64,000 nucleotides of DNA from Promicromonospora sukumoe 327MFSha3.1 (GCF_000385135.1 NZ_ARQM01000012.1:62001-126000); one strand, 5' to 3'; numbered from the stretch's first letter, positions 51,920-61,537 are shown. Program-made: numbers and translations. The notes: generated by a model from the sequence alone, not told the origin.

Positions 51920-52390
51920 TCAGCTCTGGTTGTAGAAGCCGCCGCGACCGTTCGGCTTCTCGGTGGCGACCTGCTCCTCGGCCGCGATCTCCACGTGCTC
52001 GGGAGAGAGCAGGAAGACCTTGTTGGTCACCCGCTCGATCGAGCCGTGCAGACCGAAGATGAGGCCGGCGGAGAAGTCCACCAGGCGCTTGGCGTCGGCG
52101 TCGTCCATGTCGGAGAGGTTCATGATGACCGGGGTACCGGCGCGGAATGCCTCGCCGATGCTCCGGGCGTCGTTGTACGACCGCGGGTGCACGGTCGTGA
52201 TGCGGCGCAGGTCCGAGGAGGACAGGGCCTCGCGGGGAACGCCGTCGCGGTGCAGCGGCGTGACCTGTGCGTGCCGGTGGTCCTCCACGTTTTCCTCCAG
52301 GCCCTCGTCGTACTCGTCGAGGTACTCCTGCTCGCCCTGATCGTCGGCGAGGCCCAGATACAGCATGGTCTTGCGAAGCGCTCCGGCCAT
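51920..52390 (-). CDS. sepF: Cell division protein SepF
   Basis: A 156-residue SepF. It begins [17 protein letters not shown], the membrane-binding amphipathic start, then an acidic linker, and the C-terminal SepF domain: [72 protein letters not shown]. It anchors FtsZ to the membrane and bundles filaments in organisms without FtsA, as here. The ATG has CGGAGAG five bases upstream. It lies 269 bases downstream of pgeF, separated by an AT-richer stretch that holds a 23-bp palindrome. Confidence 0.95.
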   Translation of the reverse strand: MAGALRKTMLYLGLADDQGEQEYLDEYDEGLEENVEDHRHAQVTPLHRDGVPREALSSSDLRRITTVHPRSYNDARSIGEAFRAGTPVIMNLSDMDDADAKRLVDFSAGLIFGLHGSIERVTNKVFLLSPEHVEIAAEEQVATEKPNGRGGFYNQS

Positions 52391-52540
52391 CGCACACTCT
52401 CCGTTCGTCGCCTGCTGTGCGTCCTTCTGCCTGTGTCCAGCGGGCCCGTGCAACAGGTCCGACCTTGACCTCTCGTCGAGGTCGCCTTGACAAAAGTAGC
52501 CCGGCGCAATCCGACCTGGAAGTGCGACACGCCGTGCCAC

Positions 52541-52563
52541 GAACAACTTTGCCAAAGTTGTTC
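52541..52563. promoter_or_regulatory. 23-bp perfect palindrome upstream of sepF
   Basis: GAACAACTTTG (52541-52551) and CAAAGTTGTTC (52553-52563) flank a single central C. The element is AT-rich amid GC-rich DNA, about 150 bases before sepF and 100 bases after the pgeF stop. It looks like a strong operator. The minus-strand base after it is not a U-tract, so termination is less likely. Confidence 0.6.
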
Positions 52564-52659
52564 AGCGATTGCTCGCTAAAAACGACATCCGTGTGATTTC
52601 GCAGGTCAGGGCCCTGTTATCGGCGTGTCGCGGAGGTGGCACAGATCCGCCACGGACGG

Positions 52660-53454
52660 TCAGAGAAGCGCCACGACGCCCGCCTGGCGGCCGGTGGTGA
52701 CACCCGTCACGCTCGCCCGGCGGTGCGAGAACAGCTCTTGGTCCTCCAGCGTGCAGCGCTCCACGAGCGTCGCGGCGACGCCCCGGGCGGCGAGCTGGGC
52801 GACCACACCGGCGGGCAGGTCGAGCCCCGGCGTGCCCTCGGCCGTGGTCGCGAACGTCTCGGGCACGGCGGCCACCACCTCGTCGCGCATCGCCTCGGGC
52901 ACCTCGTAGCACCGCCCGCACACCGCGGGCCCGACGGCGGCGCGCACGTGCGCCGGGTCCGCGCCCCCGGCGACCATCGAGTCCAGCGCCCGGTGCACCA
53001 CGCCGGCCAGCACGCCCTTGCGTCCCGCGTGCGCGACGGCGACCACGCGCGCGACCGGGTCGGCCAGGAGCACCGGGACGCAGTCCGCGGTAAGGACGCC
53101 GAGCCCCAGCCCGCGCTCGGCGGTGACCAGCGCGTCGCCCTCCCCCGCCGACGCCGGCGGCCGGTGCGCGGCCCACTGCTCCCGCTCGGCCGCGCCGAGC
53201 CCGAGCACCACGTCGCCGTGCACCTGGGTGGCGAACGCCACCGGCGCGCCGAGCCGCTCCGCCACCCGGGAGCGGTTGACCGCGACCCGCGCGTCGTCGT
53301 CGGACACGTTCAGGCCCAGGTTCAGGCCGCCGCTGCCGTCGGCAGCGGCCCACGGCGCGGGCGAGACGCCGCCCGCGCCGGACGTGAAGAAGGCGTGCAC
53401 CCCGTCGCCCAGGTCGACGGGGTGCACGCCTGCAAGAGTCCGGGTTTCGCTCAC
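52660..53454 (-). CDS. pgeF: Laccase-domain peptidoglycan/purine protein PgeF (YlmD/YfiH)
   Basis: A 264-residue YfiH/DUF152 family protein. The metal and catalytic residues are in FATQVHGDVV (His), LTADCVPVLLADPVARVVAVAHAGRKGVLAGV (Cys and His), and the downstream GRCYEVPEAM. Family members are zinc or copper purine-nucleoside phosphorylases and, as PgeF, edit peptidoglycan precursors. It lies 22 bases after ftsZ in the conserved ftsZ-ylmD-sepF-yggT order. The GTG start has no Shine-Dalgarno; TAGCCT ends 7 bases upstream, so it may be transcribed from its own leaderless promoter as well as from ftsZ. Confidence 0.9.
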   Translation of the reverse strand: MSETRTLAGVHPVDLGDGVHAFFTSGAGGVSPAPWAAADGSGGLNLGLNVSDDDARVAVNRSRVAERLGAPVAFATQVHGDVVLGLGAAEREQWAAHRPPASAGEGDALVTAERGLGLGVLTADCVPVLLADPVARVVAVAHAGRKGVLAGVVHRALDSMVAGGADPAHVRAAVGPAVCGRCYEVPEAMRDEVVAAVPETFATTAEGTPGLDLPAGVVAQLAARGVAATLVERCTLEDQELFSHRRASVTGVTTGRQAGVVALL

Positions 53455-53461
53455 GGGTGTG

Positions 53462-53467
53462 AGGCTA
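53462..53467 (-). promoter_or_regulatory. -10 box for leaderless pgeF mRNA
   Basis: TAGCCT on the minus strand, 7 bases before the GTG start, in the 22-base gap after the ftsZ stop. Confidence 0.5.
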
Positions 53468-53476
53468 CCCGGCCGA

Positions 53477-54817
53477 TCACTTCAGGAAGTCCGGGACGTC
53501 CAGGTCCTCGGCCGAACGACGCGGGTTCTCGTCGTACAGCGGCGGCACCTCGACCCGCTCGCCCTGCTCGCGGCCGACGTCCTGCCGGTTGAACGAGCCC
53601 TGCACGACGACGGCCGGCTCGTCCAGCGTGCGCGGCACGTCGTCCGAGGTCTCGTCGTCGATCACGCGGGGCAGCGTGGACACGGGCGACGGCTGGTGCG
53701 TCGGCGGGACCGACGGCGGCATGCCGTTGACCCCGACCTGCTCGGGCGCGCGGCGGGCCGCGTCCGACACGTCGGGCAGCGGGACCGGCGCCGTCGCGGG
53801 GCTGCGCGAGCCCGCGCCGACCGCGCCGGCGACCTGACCGAGCGCCCGGTTGTCCTTGCGCTCCTTGGGCAGCCCGCCGTCGAAGCCCGCCGCGATGACG
53901 GTCACGCGGACCTCGTCGCCCAGGGCGTCGTCGATGACCGTACCGAAGATGATGTTCGCCTCCGGGTGCGCGGCCTCCTGCACCAGGCGCGCGGCCTCGT
54001 GCACCTCGAAGAGGCCGAGGTCGCTGCCACCCTGGATCGAGAGCAGCACGCCGTGGGCGCCGTCGATCGACGCCTCCAGGAGCGGCGACGAGATCGCCAG
54101 CTCGGCCGCCTGCACCGCGCGGTCCTCGCCGCGGGCGGAGCCGATGCCCATGAGCGCGGAGCCCGCCCCCTGCATGACCGACTTCACGTCCGCGAAGTCG
54201 AGGTTGATCAGGCCGGGCGTGGTGATGAGGTCGGTGATGCCCTGCACACCGGAGTGCAGCACCTGGTCGGCCGAGTGGAAGGCCGCGATGGCGGACACGT
54301 TGCGGTCCGACATCGACAGGAGCCGGTCGTTCGGGATGACGATCAGCGTGTCGACCTCGTCGCGGAGGTTCTCGATGCCGCTCTCCGCCTGGACCGCGCG
54401 CCGACGGCCCTCGAAGGTGAACGGGCGCGTCACCACGCCGACGGTCAGCGCGCCGAGCGAGCGCGCGATCCGCGCGACGACCGGGGCACCGCCCGTGCCG
54501 GTGCCACCGCCCTCGCCCGCGGTGACGAAGACCATGTCGGCGCCGCGCAGGACGTCCTCGATCTCCTCCGCGTGGTCCTCGGCCGCCTTCTTGCCGACCT
54601 CGGGGTCCGCGCCGGCGCCGAGGCCGCGCGTGAGCTCCCGGCCGACGTCGAGCTTGACGTCGGCGTCGGACATCAGAAGGGCCTGTGCGTCGGTGTTGAT
54701 CGCGATGAACTCGACGCCCTTGAGGCCGACCTCGATCATGCGGTTGACGGCGTTCACACCACCGCCGCCGATGCCGACCACCTTTATCACTGCCAGGTAG
54801 TTCTGCGGAGTTGCCAC
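53477..54817 (-). CDS. ftsZ: Cell division GTPase FtsZ
   Basis: A 446-residue tubulin homologue. The GTP-binding domain shows [40 protein letters not shown] and the tubulin signature [15 protein letters not shown]; the catalytic T7 loop is in [17 protein letters not shown] long Pro/Asp-rich linker follows from about residue 320, and the protein ends DLDVPDFLK, the C-terminal peptide that SepF and other partners bind. The GTG start has AAAGG nine bases upstream. A conserved-looking AT-richer block lies 45-85 bases before the start. It is followed by pgeF. Confidence 0.97.
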   Translation of the reverse strand: MATPQNYLAVIKVVGIGGGGVNAVNRMIEVGLKGVEFIAINTDAQALLMSDADVKLDVGRELTRGLGAGADPEVGKKAAEDHAEEIEDVLRGADMVFVTAGEGGGTGTGGAPVVARIARSLGALTVGVVTRPFTFEGRRRAVQAESGIENLRDEVDTLIVIPNDRLLSMSDRNVSAIAAFHSADQVLHSGVQGITDLITTPGLINLDFADVKSVMQGAGSALMGIGSARGEDRAVQAAELAISSPLLEASIDGAHGVLLSIQGGSDLGLFEVHEAARLVQEAAHPEANIIFGTVIDDALGDEVRVTVIAAGFDGGLPKERKDNRALGQVAGAVGAGSRSPATAPVPLPDVSDAARRAPEQVGVNGMPPSVPPTHQPSPVSTLPRVIDDETSDDVPRTLDEPAVVVQGSFNRQDVGREQGERVEVPPLYDENPRRSAEDLDVPDFLK

Positions 54818-54860
54818 GTCGTCGCCTTTCGATTCGGGTCCCGAGTCCCGACTCTCATCC

Positions 54861-54904
54861 CTCCCAAAGTCTCAGGTTGAGGTAGAGGGTTAGAGTTATG
54901 TCAG
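54861..54904 (-). promoter_or_regulatory. AT-richer block upstream of ftsZ, candidate promoter
   Basis: Minus strand: CTGACA, then TAACTCTAACCCTCTACC, then TCAACCTGAGACTTTGG. A tandem AACYCTAACCCT-like pattern with a GGTTGAG half is, from memory, a recurrent feature before ftsZ in actinobacteria. I cannot assign a clear -35/-10 pair. The rest of the 238-base ftsQ-ftsZ gap shows no gene. Confidence 0.35.
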
Positions 54905-55055
54905 GTTGCTGCTGAGTTCGACGGTAGGTGTGCCGCCGGGGTGTGTCGAAGACATCGTCGCGCGTGTCGCGCAACGATGCACGCGAGAAATCACAGCGAT
55001 GTTATTCCTGGTCGGTACGTGAGTCGGTGCGCGACGCGCCCGGTTCCGGACCTGC

Positions 55056-56063
55056 TCAGTGCGTGACCGGCAGGCCCGGCGACGAGACGTCGATCGTGGT
55101 CGCCGTCGGCTCCGCCCGCAGCAGCGTCTGGGCGACCTTCGTCTTGAGCGGCACGTCCGCGCCGCTCCCCCACCGGATCACGCGCCCGTCCGCGAGCGTG
55201 GTGCGCACGTCGTCCTGGGTCGCCGCGCTCACCGTCTTGACGTCGGCCGCGAGCTCGGTCGGCAGCGCGCCGAGCACGGCGAGGGCCGCGTCCAGGGCGC
55301 GCTTGCCCGCCCCGGCGTCGGACAGCGACGTCACGATCGCGGGCAGGCCCTTCGGCACCTTCTCGGCGGTCGCGACGCGGACGCCCTCGGCGTCCATCAG
55401 GGCGTAGACGTCGCCGGGCTGCGGCACCGCGGCGACCGGCTCCCGCGAGGTGAGCGCCACCGCGAGCCCGTCCGGCCAGCTGCGCGTGATGCGCACGTTC
55501 TTGACGGCGTTCATCGCGAGGATCTCCTCGCGCAGGCCCACCGTGTCCAGGCGCGGCAGGGGCACGCCGGCCTCGGCGGTGACGGCGTCGCGCACCTCGC
55601 CGACGTCGACCGTGGTGCCCTCGCCCGTGACCTGGACCTGGTCCGGGTCGAGCGCGAACAGCGGCGAGAAGAACGCCGCCCACACCAGTCCCGCCACGAC
55701 CGCGACGGTGAGCGCGGTCCAGCCGATGCGGCGCCACACGCGGTAGCGCGCCATCGCGGTGCGCTCGGCGAGGCGGTCGGCGAGCTGGTCCGAGACCACG
55801 CCCACCCGGCCGCCCGCCGACGGCGTGGCGCCGGTCGCGGGACGGTCCTGCCGAGCGGGGCGGTCGTGCCGCTCCGGCCGAGCCGGACGCTCCGGCCGCG
55901 GCCGGCCCGGCGCCTGGCCGGCCGGCCGCGGGCGGGCCTCCTCCTGGAGGTCCCGCCCGAGCCGGTCCGGCTCCGGTGCTCCCCGGTCCTGCCGGGCCGC
56001 GCCCTGGTCCGCGGGGCGCGGCCGTGCCGTGCCCGCGGCGCGAGGGCGCGCGGGCGGGCGCAT
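55056..56063 (-). CDS. ftsQ: Divisome protein FtsQ with long Arg/Pro tail
   Basis: A 335-residue FtsQ/DivIB. The first 110 residues are a cytoplasmic tail rich in Arg, Pro, Ala and Asp (for example RPRPERPARPERHDRPARQ). A single transmembrane helix at about residues 113-132 (IGWTALTVAVVAGLVWAAFF) is followed by the POTRA domain (LFALDPDQVQVTGEGTTVDVGEVRDAVTAEAGVPL) and the beta domain ending in PVTH. It connects the FtsB/FtsL pair to the septal synthase. Its start overlaps the murC stop by one base. The disordered tail is unusually long and low in complexity for the family; its function is unknown. Confidence 0.9.
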   Translation of the reverse strand: MRPPARPRAAGTARPRPADQGAARQDRGAPEPDRLGRDLQEEARPRPAGQAPGRPRPERPARPERHDRPARQDRPATGATPSAGGRVGVVSDQLADRLAERTAMARYRVWRRIGWTALTVAVVAGLVWAAFFSPLFALDPDQVQVTGEGTTVDVGEVRDAVTAEAGVPLPRLDTVGLREEILAMNAVKNVRITRSWPDGLAVALTSREPVAAVPQPGDVYALMDAEGVRVATAEKVPKGLPAIVTSLSDAGAGKRALDAALAVLGALPTELAADVKTVSAATQDDVRTTLADGRVIRWGSGADVPLKTKVAQTLLRAEPTATTIDVSSPGLPVTH

Positions 56064-57568
56064 CAGTCCTCGCCCAGCCCCGGCGTGCCCGGCGTCTCCA
56101 CACGGGCCGCGAGGCGCGCCAGGACGGCGGGTCCGAGCTGGGTCACGTCGCCCGCGCCGACGGTGAGCACCACGTCGCCCGGCCGGGCGAGGTCGGCGAT
56201 CGCGTGCGCGGCGTCGAGGCGGTCCGGCACCGCGTAGGCGGCGCCGTGGTCGGGCATGAGGTCGACGATCGTGCTGGGCGTGACCGTCGGGTCGAGCTCC
56301 TCGCGCGCCCCGTAGATGCCGGTGACGACCACCTCGTCGGCGGCGGACAGCTCGGCCGCGAACCGGTCGGCGAACGTCTTGGTGCGCGAGTACAGGTGCG
56401 GCTGGAACAGCACGAGCACGCGGCCGCCGTCGGCGATCTCGCGGGCCGCGGTCAGCACGGCCTTGATCTCGGTCGGGTGGTGGGCGTAGTCGTCGACGAC
56501 GAGCACGCCGTCGGCCTCGCCCTTCTCCTCGAAGCGACGGCCCGTGCCGACGAACGCCTCGACCCCGGCGACCGCCTGCTCGGCGGGCACGCCCAGCAGC
56601 ACCGACGCGACGACGGCCGCGGTCGCGTTGAGCACGTTGTGCTTGCCCGGCACCGACAGGCGCATCGGGATGCCGGGCACGTTGCCGGACACGCCGGCGC
56701 CGTCGGCCACCTGCTCGTTGGTGCCGAGGATGTCGCCGCGCAGCACCGCCGTGGTGCCCTCCGGCGTCGTGGAGATGTCGGTGACGCGCACGCGGGCGGT
56801 GTCGTTGGTGCCGTAGGTGATGACGTGGCCGCCGGTGGCGCAGATCGTGGCGCCCACGGAGAGCGAGCCCTCGTCGTCGGCGCACGCGACGAGCCAGCCC
56901 TCGGGGACCAGGCGGCGCGCGAACCGGATGAACGCGCCGTTGAACGCCTCCGGGGTGCCGTAGTGGTCCAGGTGGTCGGCCTCGACGTTGGTCACCACCG
57001 CGATGGTGGGCGTGTAGTTCAGGAACGAGCCGTCCGACTCGTCGGCCTCCGCCACGAGCACGTCGGACGAGCCCAGGTGGCCGCCCGGCGTCGAGCCGCT
57101 GGCGGTGCGCACCGTGCTGCCGATCGCGTACGACGGGTCCAGGCCCGCCTCGCGCAGGATGGTCGCGACCATGGCCGACGTCGTCGTCTTGCCGTGCGCG
57201 CCCGCGACGGCGACGCCGCGCGAGCCCTCCATGAGGGCGGCCAGCGCCTGCGAGCGGTGCAGCACGTTCAGGCGGCGGGCGCGGGCCGCGGAGAGCTCGG
57301 GGTTGTCCTCGTGCACGGCGCTGGAGATCACCACGGTGTCCGCGCCGGTGAGGTGGGCGGCGTCGTGGCCGACCCACACCTTGATGCCCTCGTCGCGCAG
57401 CGCGGCCAGCACCTCGGACTCCGCGGCGTCGGAGCCCTGCACCGGGACGCCGCGACCGGCGAGCAGGCGGGCGACGACGGACATGCCCGCGCCGCCGATG
57501 CCGATCATGTGGACGCGGCCGAGCTTCGCGACCTGATCCGCCATCTGATCCGTGACCGTGGTGCTCAT
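56063..57568 (-). CDS. murC: UDP-N-acetylmuramate-L-alanine ligase
   Basis: A 501-residue Mur ligase. The N-terminal Rossmann part has RVHMIGIGGAGMSVVARLLAGRG; the ATP-binding motif is VAGAHGKTTTSAMVATIL; further Mur motifs are ADESDGSFLNYTPTIAVVTNVEADHLDHYG and DDYAHHPTEIKAVL. It adds L-alanine to UDP-MurNAc in the cytoplasm. The ATG overlaps the murG stop by four bases (ATGA), and its own stop overlaps the ftsQ start by one base (TGATG). Confidence 0.96.
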   Translation of the reverse strand: MSTTVTDQMADQVAKLGRVHMIGIGGAGMSVVARLLAGRGVPVQGSDAAESEVLAALRDEGIKVWVGHDAAHLTGADTVVISSAVHEDNPELSAARARRLNVLHRSQALAALMEGSRGVAVAGAHGKTTTSAMVATILREAGLDPSYAIGSTVRTASGSTPGGHLGSSDVLVAEADESDGSFLNYTPTIAVVTNVEADHLDHYGTPEAFNGAFIRFARRLVPEGWLVACADDEGSLSVGATICATGGHVITYGTNDTARVRVTDISTTPEGTTAVLRGDILGTNEQVADGAGVSGNVPGIPMRLSVPGKHNVLNATAAVVASVLLGVPAEQAVAGVEAFVGTGRRFEEKGEADGVLVVDDYAHHPTEIKAVLTAAREIADGGRVLVLFQPHLYSRTKTFADRFAAELSAADEVVVTGIYGAREELDPTVTPSTIVDLMPDHGAAYAVPDRLDAAHAIADLARPGDVVLTVGAGDVTQLGPAVLARLAARVETPGTPGLGED

Positions 57569-58716
57569 GACCTGACCTCCGTGGTGTCGGTACCTGCTGA
57601 CCGTACGGCTTGCTCGACGAGATCGACGACACGAGCCGCGCCGTCGCTGGTGCCGGCCGACCCCGCGGCCTTCGCCATGACACCGAGCCGCTCGCGGTCC
57701 GCGAGCAGCGTGGGAACGTTCTGGGCCACCCAGGCGGGCGTGACGTCCGCGTCGTCCACCAGGAGGCCGCCGCCGGCCTCGACCAGCGGGGCCGCGTTGA
57801 GCCGCTGCTCGCCGTTGCCGATCGGCAGCGGCACGTAGACGGCGGGGATGCCGAGCGCGGCGAGCTCGGCGACGGAGCCGGCGCCGGAGCGGCAGACCAC
57901 GAGGTCGGCCACCGCGTAGGCGAGCTCCATCTGCTCGAGGTACTCGCGCACCTGGTAGCGCTGGGGGTCGACGCCGGCGACGGTCTCGCGGACCTCGTCG
58001 CCCTTGCCCTTGCCCGTCAGGTGCAGCACCTGGGCGCCGGCCGCGAGGATCTGGGTGGCGGCGCCGGACACGGCGCGGTTCAGGCTCAGGGCGCCGAGCG
58101 AGCCGCCGGTGACCACGAGGGTCGGCAGCGCGGGGTCGAGGCCGAGCTCGGCGGCGGCACGGGCGCGCAGGCCGGCGGCGTCGGCCTCGCGCTCCTGGAC
58201 CAGGGCCGCGATGGCCTGCCGCAGGGGCAGGCCGGTGACCACGCCGCCGCGCAGGGGCGTGCCGGCGAAGGTGAGGCCCACGCGGGACGCCCAGCGGGCG
58301 CCGAGCCGGTTGGCCAGGCCCGGGCGCGCGTTCTGCTCGTGGATGACGATCGGCACGCCCTTGCGCTTCGCGGCGAGGTAGGCGGGCGTGGCCACGTACC
58401 CGCCGAACCCGATCACGGCCTGCGCGTCGATCTCGTCGATCGCGTCCTCCGCGGCCCTCACGGCCGCCGTCAGCCGGCCCGGCAGCCGCAGCAGGTCGGG
58501 GCTGGGGCGGCGCGGCAGCGGCACGCGCGGGATCGGGCGCAGCTCGTAGCCGCGCGCCGGCACGAGGTCGGCCTCCAGGCCGGTCGTGGTGCCGAGCGCG
58601 AGCACGCGCGCGCCGGGCTGGCGGCGCCGCACCTCGTCGGCCACCGCGAGCAGGGGGTTGACGTGACCGGCGGTCCCGCCTCCGGCGAGCACCACCGACA
58701 CAGCTGCTGAGCTCAT
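57565..58716 (-). CDS. murG: Lipid II synthase MurG
   Basis: A 383-residue GT28 glycosyltransferase. Landmarks are VVLAGGGTAGHVNPLLAVADEV, GTTTGLEADLVP, FGGYVATPAYLAAKRKGVPIVIHEQNARPGLANR, VVTGGSLGALSLNRAV and CRSGAGSVAELAALGIPAVYVPLPIGNGEQRLNA, which binds UDP-GlcNAc. It transfers GlcNAc to lipid I on the inner membrane face. Two ATG codons stand together; the second has better spacing from the AGAAGG ribosome binding site and is used here. The 97-base gap to ftsW shows no separate gene. Confidence 0.96.
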   Translation of the reverse strand: MSSAAVSVVLAGGGTAGHVNPLLAVADEVRRRQPGARVLALGTTTGLEADLVPARGYELRPIPRVPLPRRPSPDLLRLPGRLTAAVRAAEDAIDEIDAQAVIGFGGYVATPAYLAAKRKGVPIVIHEQNARPGLANRLGARWASRVGLTFAGTPLRGGVVTGLPLRQAIAALVQEREADAAGLRARAAAELGLDPALPTLVVTGGSLGALSLNRAVSGAATQILAAGAQVLHLTGKGKGDEVRETVAGVDPQRYQVREYLEQMELAYAVADLVVCRSGAGSVAELAALGIPAVYVPLPIGNGEQRLNAAPLVEAGGGLLVDDADVTPAWVAQNVPTLLADRERLGVMAKAAGSAGTSDGAARVVDLVEQAVRSAGTDTTEVRS

Positions 58717-58813
58717 CATCACCTTCTGGTCGTCGCCCGGTACCCGGGCGAATCGATCGCGCGCCGGCCCGCTGTGGAGGATCTGGCCACAGATCGAGCC
58801 GCCGTGCACATTT

Positions 58814-60046
58814 CTACCGTCTCCGGACCGCGCCGCCCAGCACGGCCAGTGACTTGCGGACGACGCTACCGCGTGCAGCGAGTGCCTTGGCAGCCCCCGG
58901 CTCCGTCCGGGCGAAGGATATGACCATCCCGAGCGCGGCCATGGTGGTGATCAGGGCCGAACCGCCCGCGGACACCAGCGGGAGGGGCACGCCGATCACC
59001 GGGAGCACCCCGATCACCACGCCGATGTTCACGAACGCCTGGCCCACGATCCAGCAGCCGACGGCGGCCGTGGTCACCTTGACGAACGGGTCCTTGTGCC
59101 GCTGGATCACGCGGCTCATCGCCAGGCCCAGCACGGCGAACAGCGCGAGCACCAGCACTGTGCCGAACAGGCCGAGCTCCTCGCCGATCACGGCGAAGAT
59201 GAAGTCGTTGTGCGCCTCGGGCAGGTAGTTCCACTTCTCGCGGCTGCCGCCCAGGCCGACGCCCCACAGCCCGCCGGTCCCCAGCCCGAACAGGCCGTGC
59301 AGGGACTGGTAGCACTCCGAGGCGGCGTCGCACTCCGCGCCGTAGGTCGCGATGATGCGCCGCAGCCGGTCCCCCGAGCCCTGCTGGAGGATGAACACGT
59401 AGCCGACGACGAACGCCGCGATGGCGCTCCCGAGCCCCATGAGCGACAGCGGCACGCCCGCCACCAGGAACGCGCCCGCGACGAGCAGGCCGATCACGAG
59501 CGCCGTGCCGAGGTCACCGCCGCCGAGCACCAGCCCCATCACCACGACCGCGCCGGGCACGGCGGGCAGGATCGCGTGCGACCAGCTGCCCAGGAGCGCC
59601 TGCTTGCGGCCCAGCACGGTGCCGAGCCAGACGGCGAGCGCGAGCTTGGCCAGCTCCGAGGGCTGGAAGCGGACGGGCCCGAACGACAGCCAGTTCTGCT
59701 GGCCGTTGGTGACCTCACCCATGAAGATGACGGCCACCAGCAGCACCAGCGCCACCAGGAGCGCCGGGAGCGCGAGCCGTTTGTACCAGCGGATCGGCAG
59801 GTGGGCGGCGATCAGCAGCACGGGCAGGCCCATCAGCGCGTACTGCGCCTGGACCAGGAACGCCGCGTACGGCGACTGCCCCTCCGCGATGGACGTGACC
59901 GTCGAGCTGGACAGCACCATGATCAGGCCGATCACGGTCAGCAGCCCCGTGGTGCCCACCAGCAGGTAGTAGCTGGTCACCGTCGAGTTCCACTCGCCCA
60001 GCCACGGGCGGTCGGGCGCCTTGCGGCTCGTGGTCGTCGTGGCCAT
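58814..60046 (-). CDS. ftsW: SEDS glycosyltransferase FtsW
   Basis: A 410-residue polytopic membrane protein of the SEDS family. Landmarks are GLIMVLSSSTVTSI, SFGPVRFQPSELAKLALAVWLG, GGGDLGTALVIGLLVAGAFLV, QSLHGLFGLGTGGLWGVGLGGSREKW, YLPEAHNDFIFAVIGEELGLFG and the C-terminal PLPLVSAGGSALIT. It polymerises lipid II at the septum together with a class B penicillin-binding protein, which is not in the window. The ATG has GGGAGGGG upstream. Two cysteines (ECDAASEC) sit in the large extracytoplasmic loop and may form a disulfide. It follows murD by 18 bases. Confidence 0.95.
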   Translation of the reverse strand: MATTTTSRKAPDRPWLGEWNSTVTSYYLLVGTTGLLTVIGLIMVLSSSTVTSIAEGQSPYAAFLVQAQYALMGLPVLLIAAHLPIRWYKRLALPALLVALVLLVAVIFMGEVTNGQQNWLSFGPVRFQPSELAKLALAVWLGTVLGRKQALLGSWSHAILPAVPGAVVVMGLVLGGGDLGTALVIGLLVAGAFLVAGVPLSLMGLGSAIAAFVVGYVFILQQGSGDRLRRIIATYGAECDAASECYQSLHGLFGLGTGGLWGVGLGGSREKWNYLPEAHNDFIFAVIGEELGLFGTVLVLALFAVLGLAMSRVIQRHKDPFVKVTTAAVGCWIVGQAFVNIGVVIGVLPVIGVPLPLVSAGGSALITTMAALGMVISFARTEPGAAKALAARGSVVRKSLAVLGGAVRRR

Positions 60047-60064
60047 CCCCTGCCCCTCCCGCGC

Positions 60065-61537
60065 TCAGTGCGTGGTGGTCAGGTCACGCACCACGCGGAC
60101 GAACTCCTCGCCGCGGTGGGCGTACGAGGTGAACTGGTCCTGCGACGCGCCCGCCGGGGCCAGCAGCACGGTGTCCCCCGGCTGCGCCAGGTCCCGCGCC
60201 GCCGTCACCGCCCGGCGCATCACGGTCTCAGTGTCACCGGGATCGATCACCACAACCGGGATCTTGGGCGCGTGTCGGGCCAGCGTGTCGGCCAGCAGGC
60301 CCGGCTCGGCGCCGATCACCACGGCGGCGCGCATGCGGTCCGCGCGGGAGGAGACCAGGTCGTCGAACGTGGCGCCCTTGGCCAGCCCGCCCGCGATCCA
60401 CACCACGGTGCCGTGCGCGAAACCGGCCAGCGAGGCGGCCGCGGAGTGCGCGTTCGTCGCCTTGGAGTCGTTGACGTAGGTGACGCCGCCCGCCTCCGCG
60501 ACGCGCTGGATGCGGTGCTCGCCCGGGCCGAAGGAGCGCAGCCCGTCGCGGACGGCGGACGCGGGCACGCCGTGCGCGCGCGCCAGGGCGGCGGCGGCGA
60601 GGGCGTCGGCCACGATGTGCGTCGGCACGACGCCGTTGTGGTCACCCAGCTGCTTCAGGTCCGCGAGCGTGCCGAGCTCCGCGGCGCTCTTGCGGCGGTC
60701 CGGGTCGTCGTCGGCGGCGTGGAAGGCGCGGTCCACGAGCACGCCGTCGACCAGGCCGAGGTCGCCGGGGCTCGGGGTACCCACCACGAAGCCGACGGCG
60801 CGGGCGCCCTCGACCACGTCGGCCTCGCGCACGAGGTCCTCCGTCGTCGGGTCCGCGACGTTGTAGACGCAGGCCACCTGGACGCGCTCGAAGATGCGGC
60901 CCTTGTCGCGCGTGTACGACTCGAGCGAGCCGTGCCAGTCCAGGTGGTCGGCCGAGACGTTCAGGACGGCGCCCGCCTGCAGCGACATCGTGTGCGTGAA
61001 GTGGAGCTGGAAGCTGGACAGCTCCACCGCGATCACGTCGAGCAGGGGGTCCAGGGCGGCCTCGACGAGCGACCGGCCGACGTTGCCGACGGCGGCCGTG
61101 CGCAGGCCGGCGGCCCGCAGGATGGCCGCGAGCATCTCGACGGTGGTCGTCTTGCCGTTGGACCCGGTGATGCCGAGCCACGGGGCCGGCGCGTCGGTGC
61201 CGAGCCGGTCCACCCGCAGACGCCACGCGAGCTCGATCTCGCTCCACACGGGCATGCCCGCGGCCAGCGCCGCGGCGATCAGGGGGTGGTGCGGCGGGAA
61301 GCCCGGCGAGGCGACGACCAGGTCCGCCTCGGCCAGCACGGCGGCCGCGGCGTCGGCGTCGATCTTGCCGTGGTCGGCGTCGTCGGCCTTGTCGTCCACC
61401 GTGACCAGGGAGGCCACGCGCGGCACGAGGACCTGCTGGAGCGACCGCCCGGTCACGCCCAGGCCCGCCAGGACGACGCGCGCGTCGGCCAGGGCGACGC
61501 GGGGCTCGACCGTGCCGTAGGTGTCGGCCTCGGTCAC
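60065..61537 (-). CDS. murD: UDP-N-acetylmuramoyl-L-alanine-D-glutamate ligase
   Basis: A 490-residue Mur ligase that adds D-glutamate. Landmarks are [18 protein letters not shown] at the N-terminus, the ATP motif [60 protein letters not shown], and [20 protein letters not shown] in the C-terminal domain. The GTG start overlaps the mraY stop by four bases (GTGA). About 25 N-terminal residues precede the fold. The family is clear. Confidence 0.95.
   Translation of the reverse strand: MTEADTYGTVEPRVALADARVVLAGLGVTGRSLQQVLVPRVASLVTVDDKADDADHGKIDADAAAAVLAEADLVVASPGFPPHHPLIAAALAAGMPVWSEIELAWRLRVDRLGTDAPAPWLGITGSNGKTTTVEMLAAILRAAGLRTAAVGNVGRSLVEAALDPLLDVIAVELSSFQLHFTHTMSLQAGAVLNVSADHLDWHGSLESYTRDKGRIFERVQVACVYNVADPTTEDLVREADVVEGARAVGFVVGTPSPGDLGLVDGVLVDRAFHAADDDPDRRKSAAELGTLADLKQLGDHNGVVPTHIVADALAAAALARAHGVPASAVRDGLRSFGPGEHRIQRVAEAGGVTYVNDSKATNAHSAAASLAGFAHGTVVWIAGGLAKGATFDDLVSSRADRMRAAVVIGAEPGLLADTLARHAPKIPVVVIDPGDTETVMRRAVTAARDLAQPGDTVLLAPAGASQDQFTSYAHRGEEFVRVVRDLTTTH

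Noticed and set aside
58717-58809. Longer start for murG with about 30 extra residues
   Set aside because: The extension has no homology to MurG and lacks a ribosome binding site; the second of two adjacent ATG codons has AGAAGG at proper spacing.
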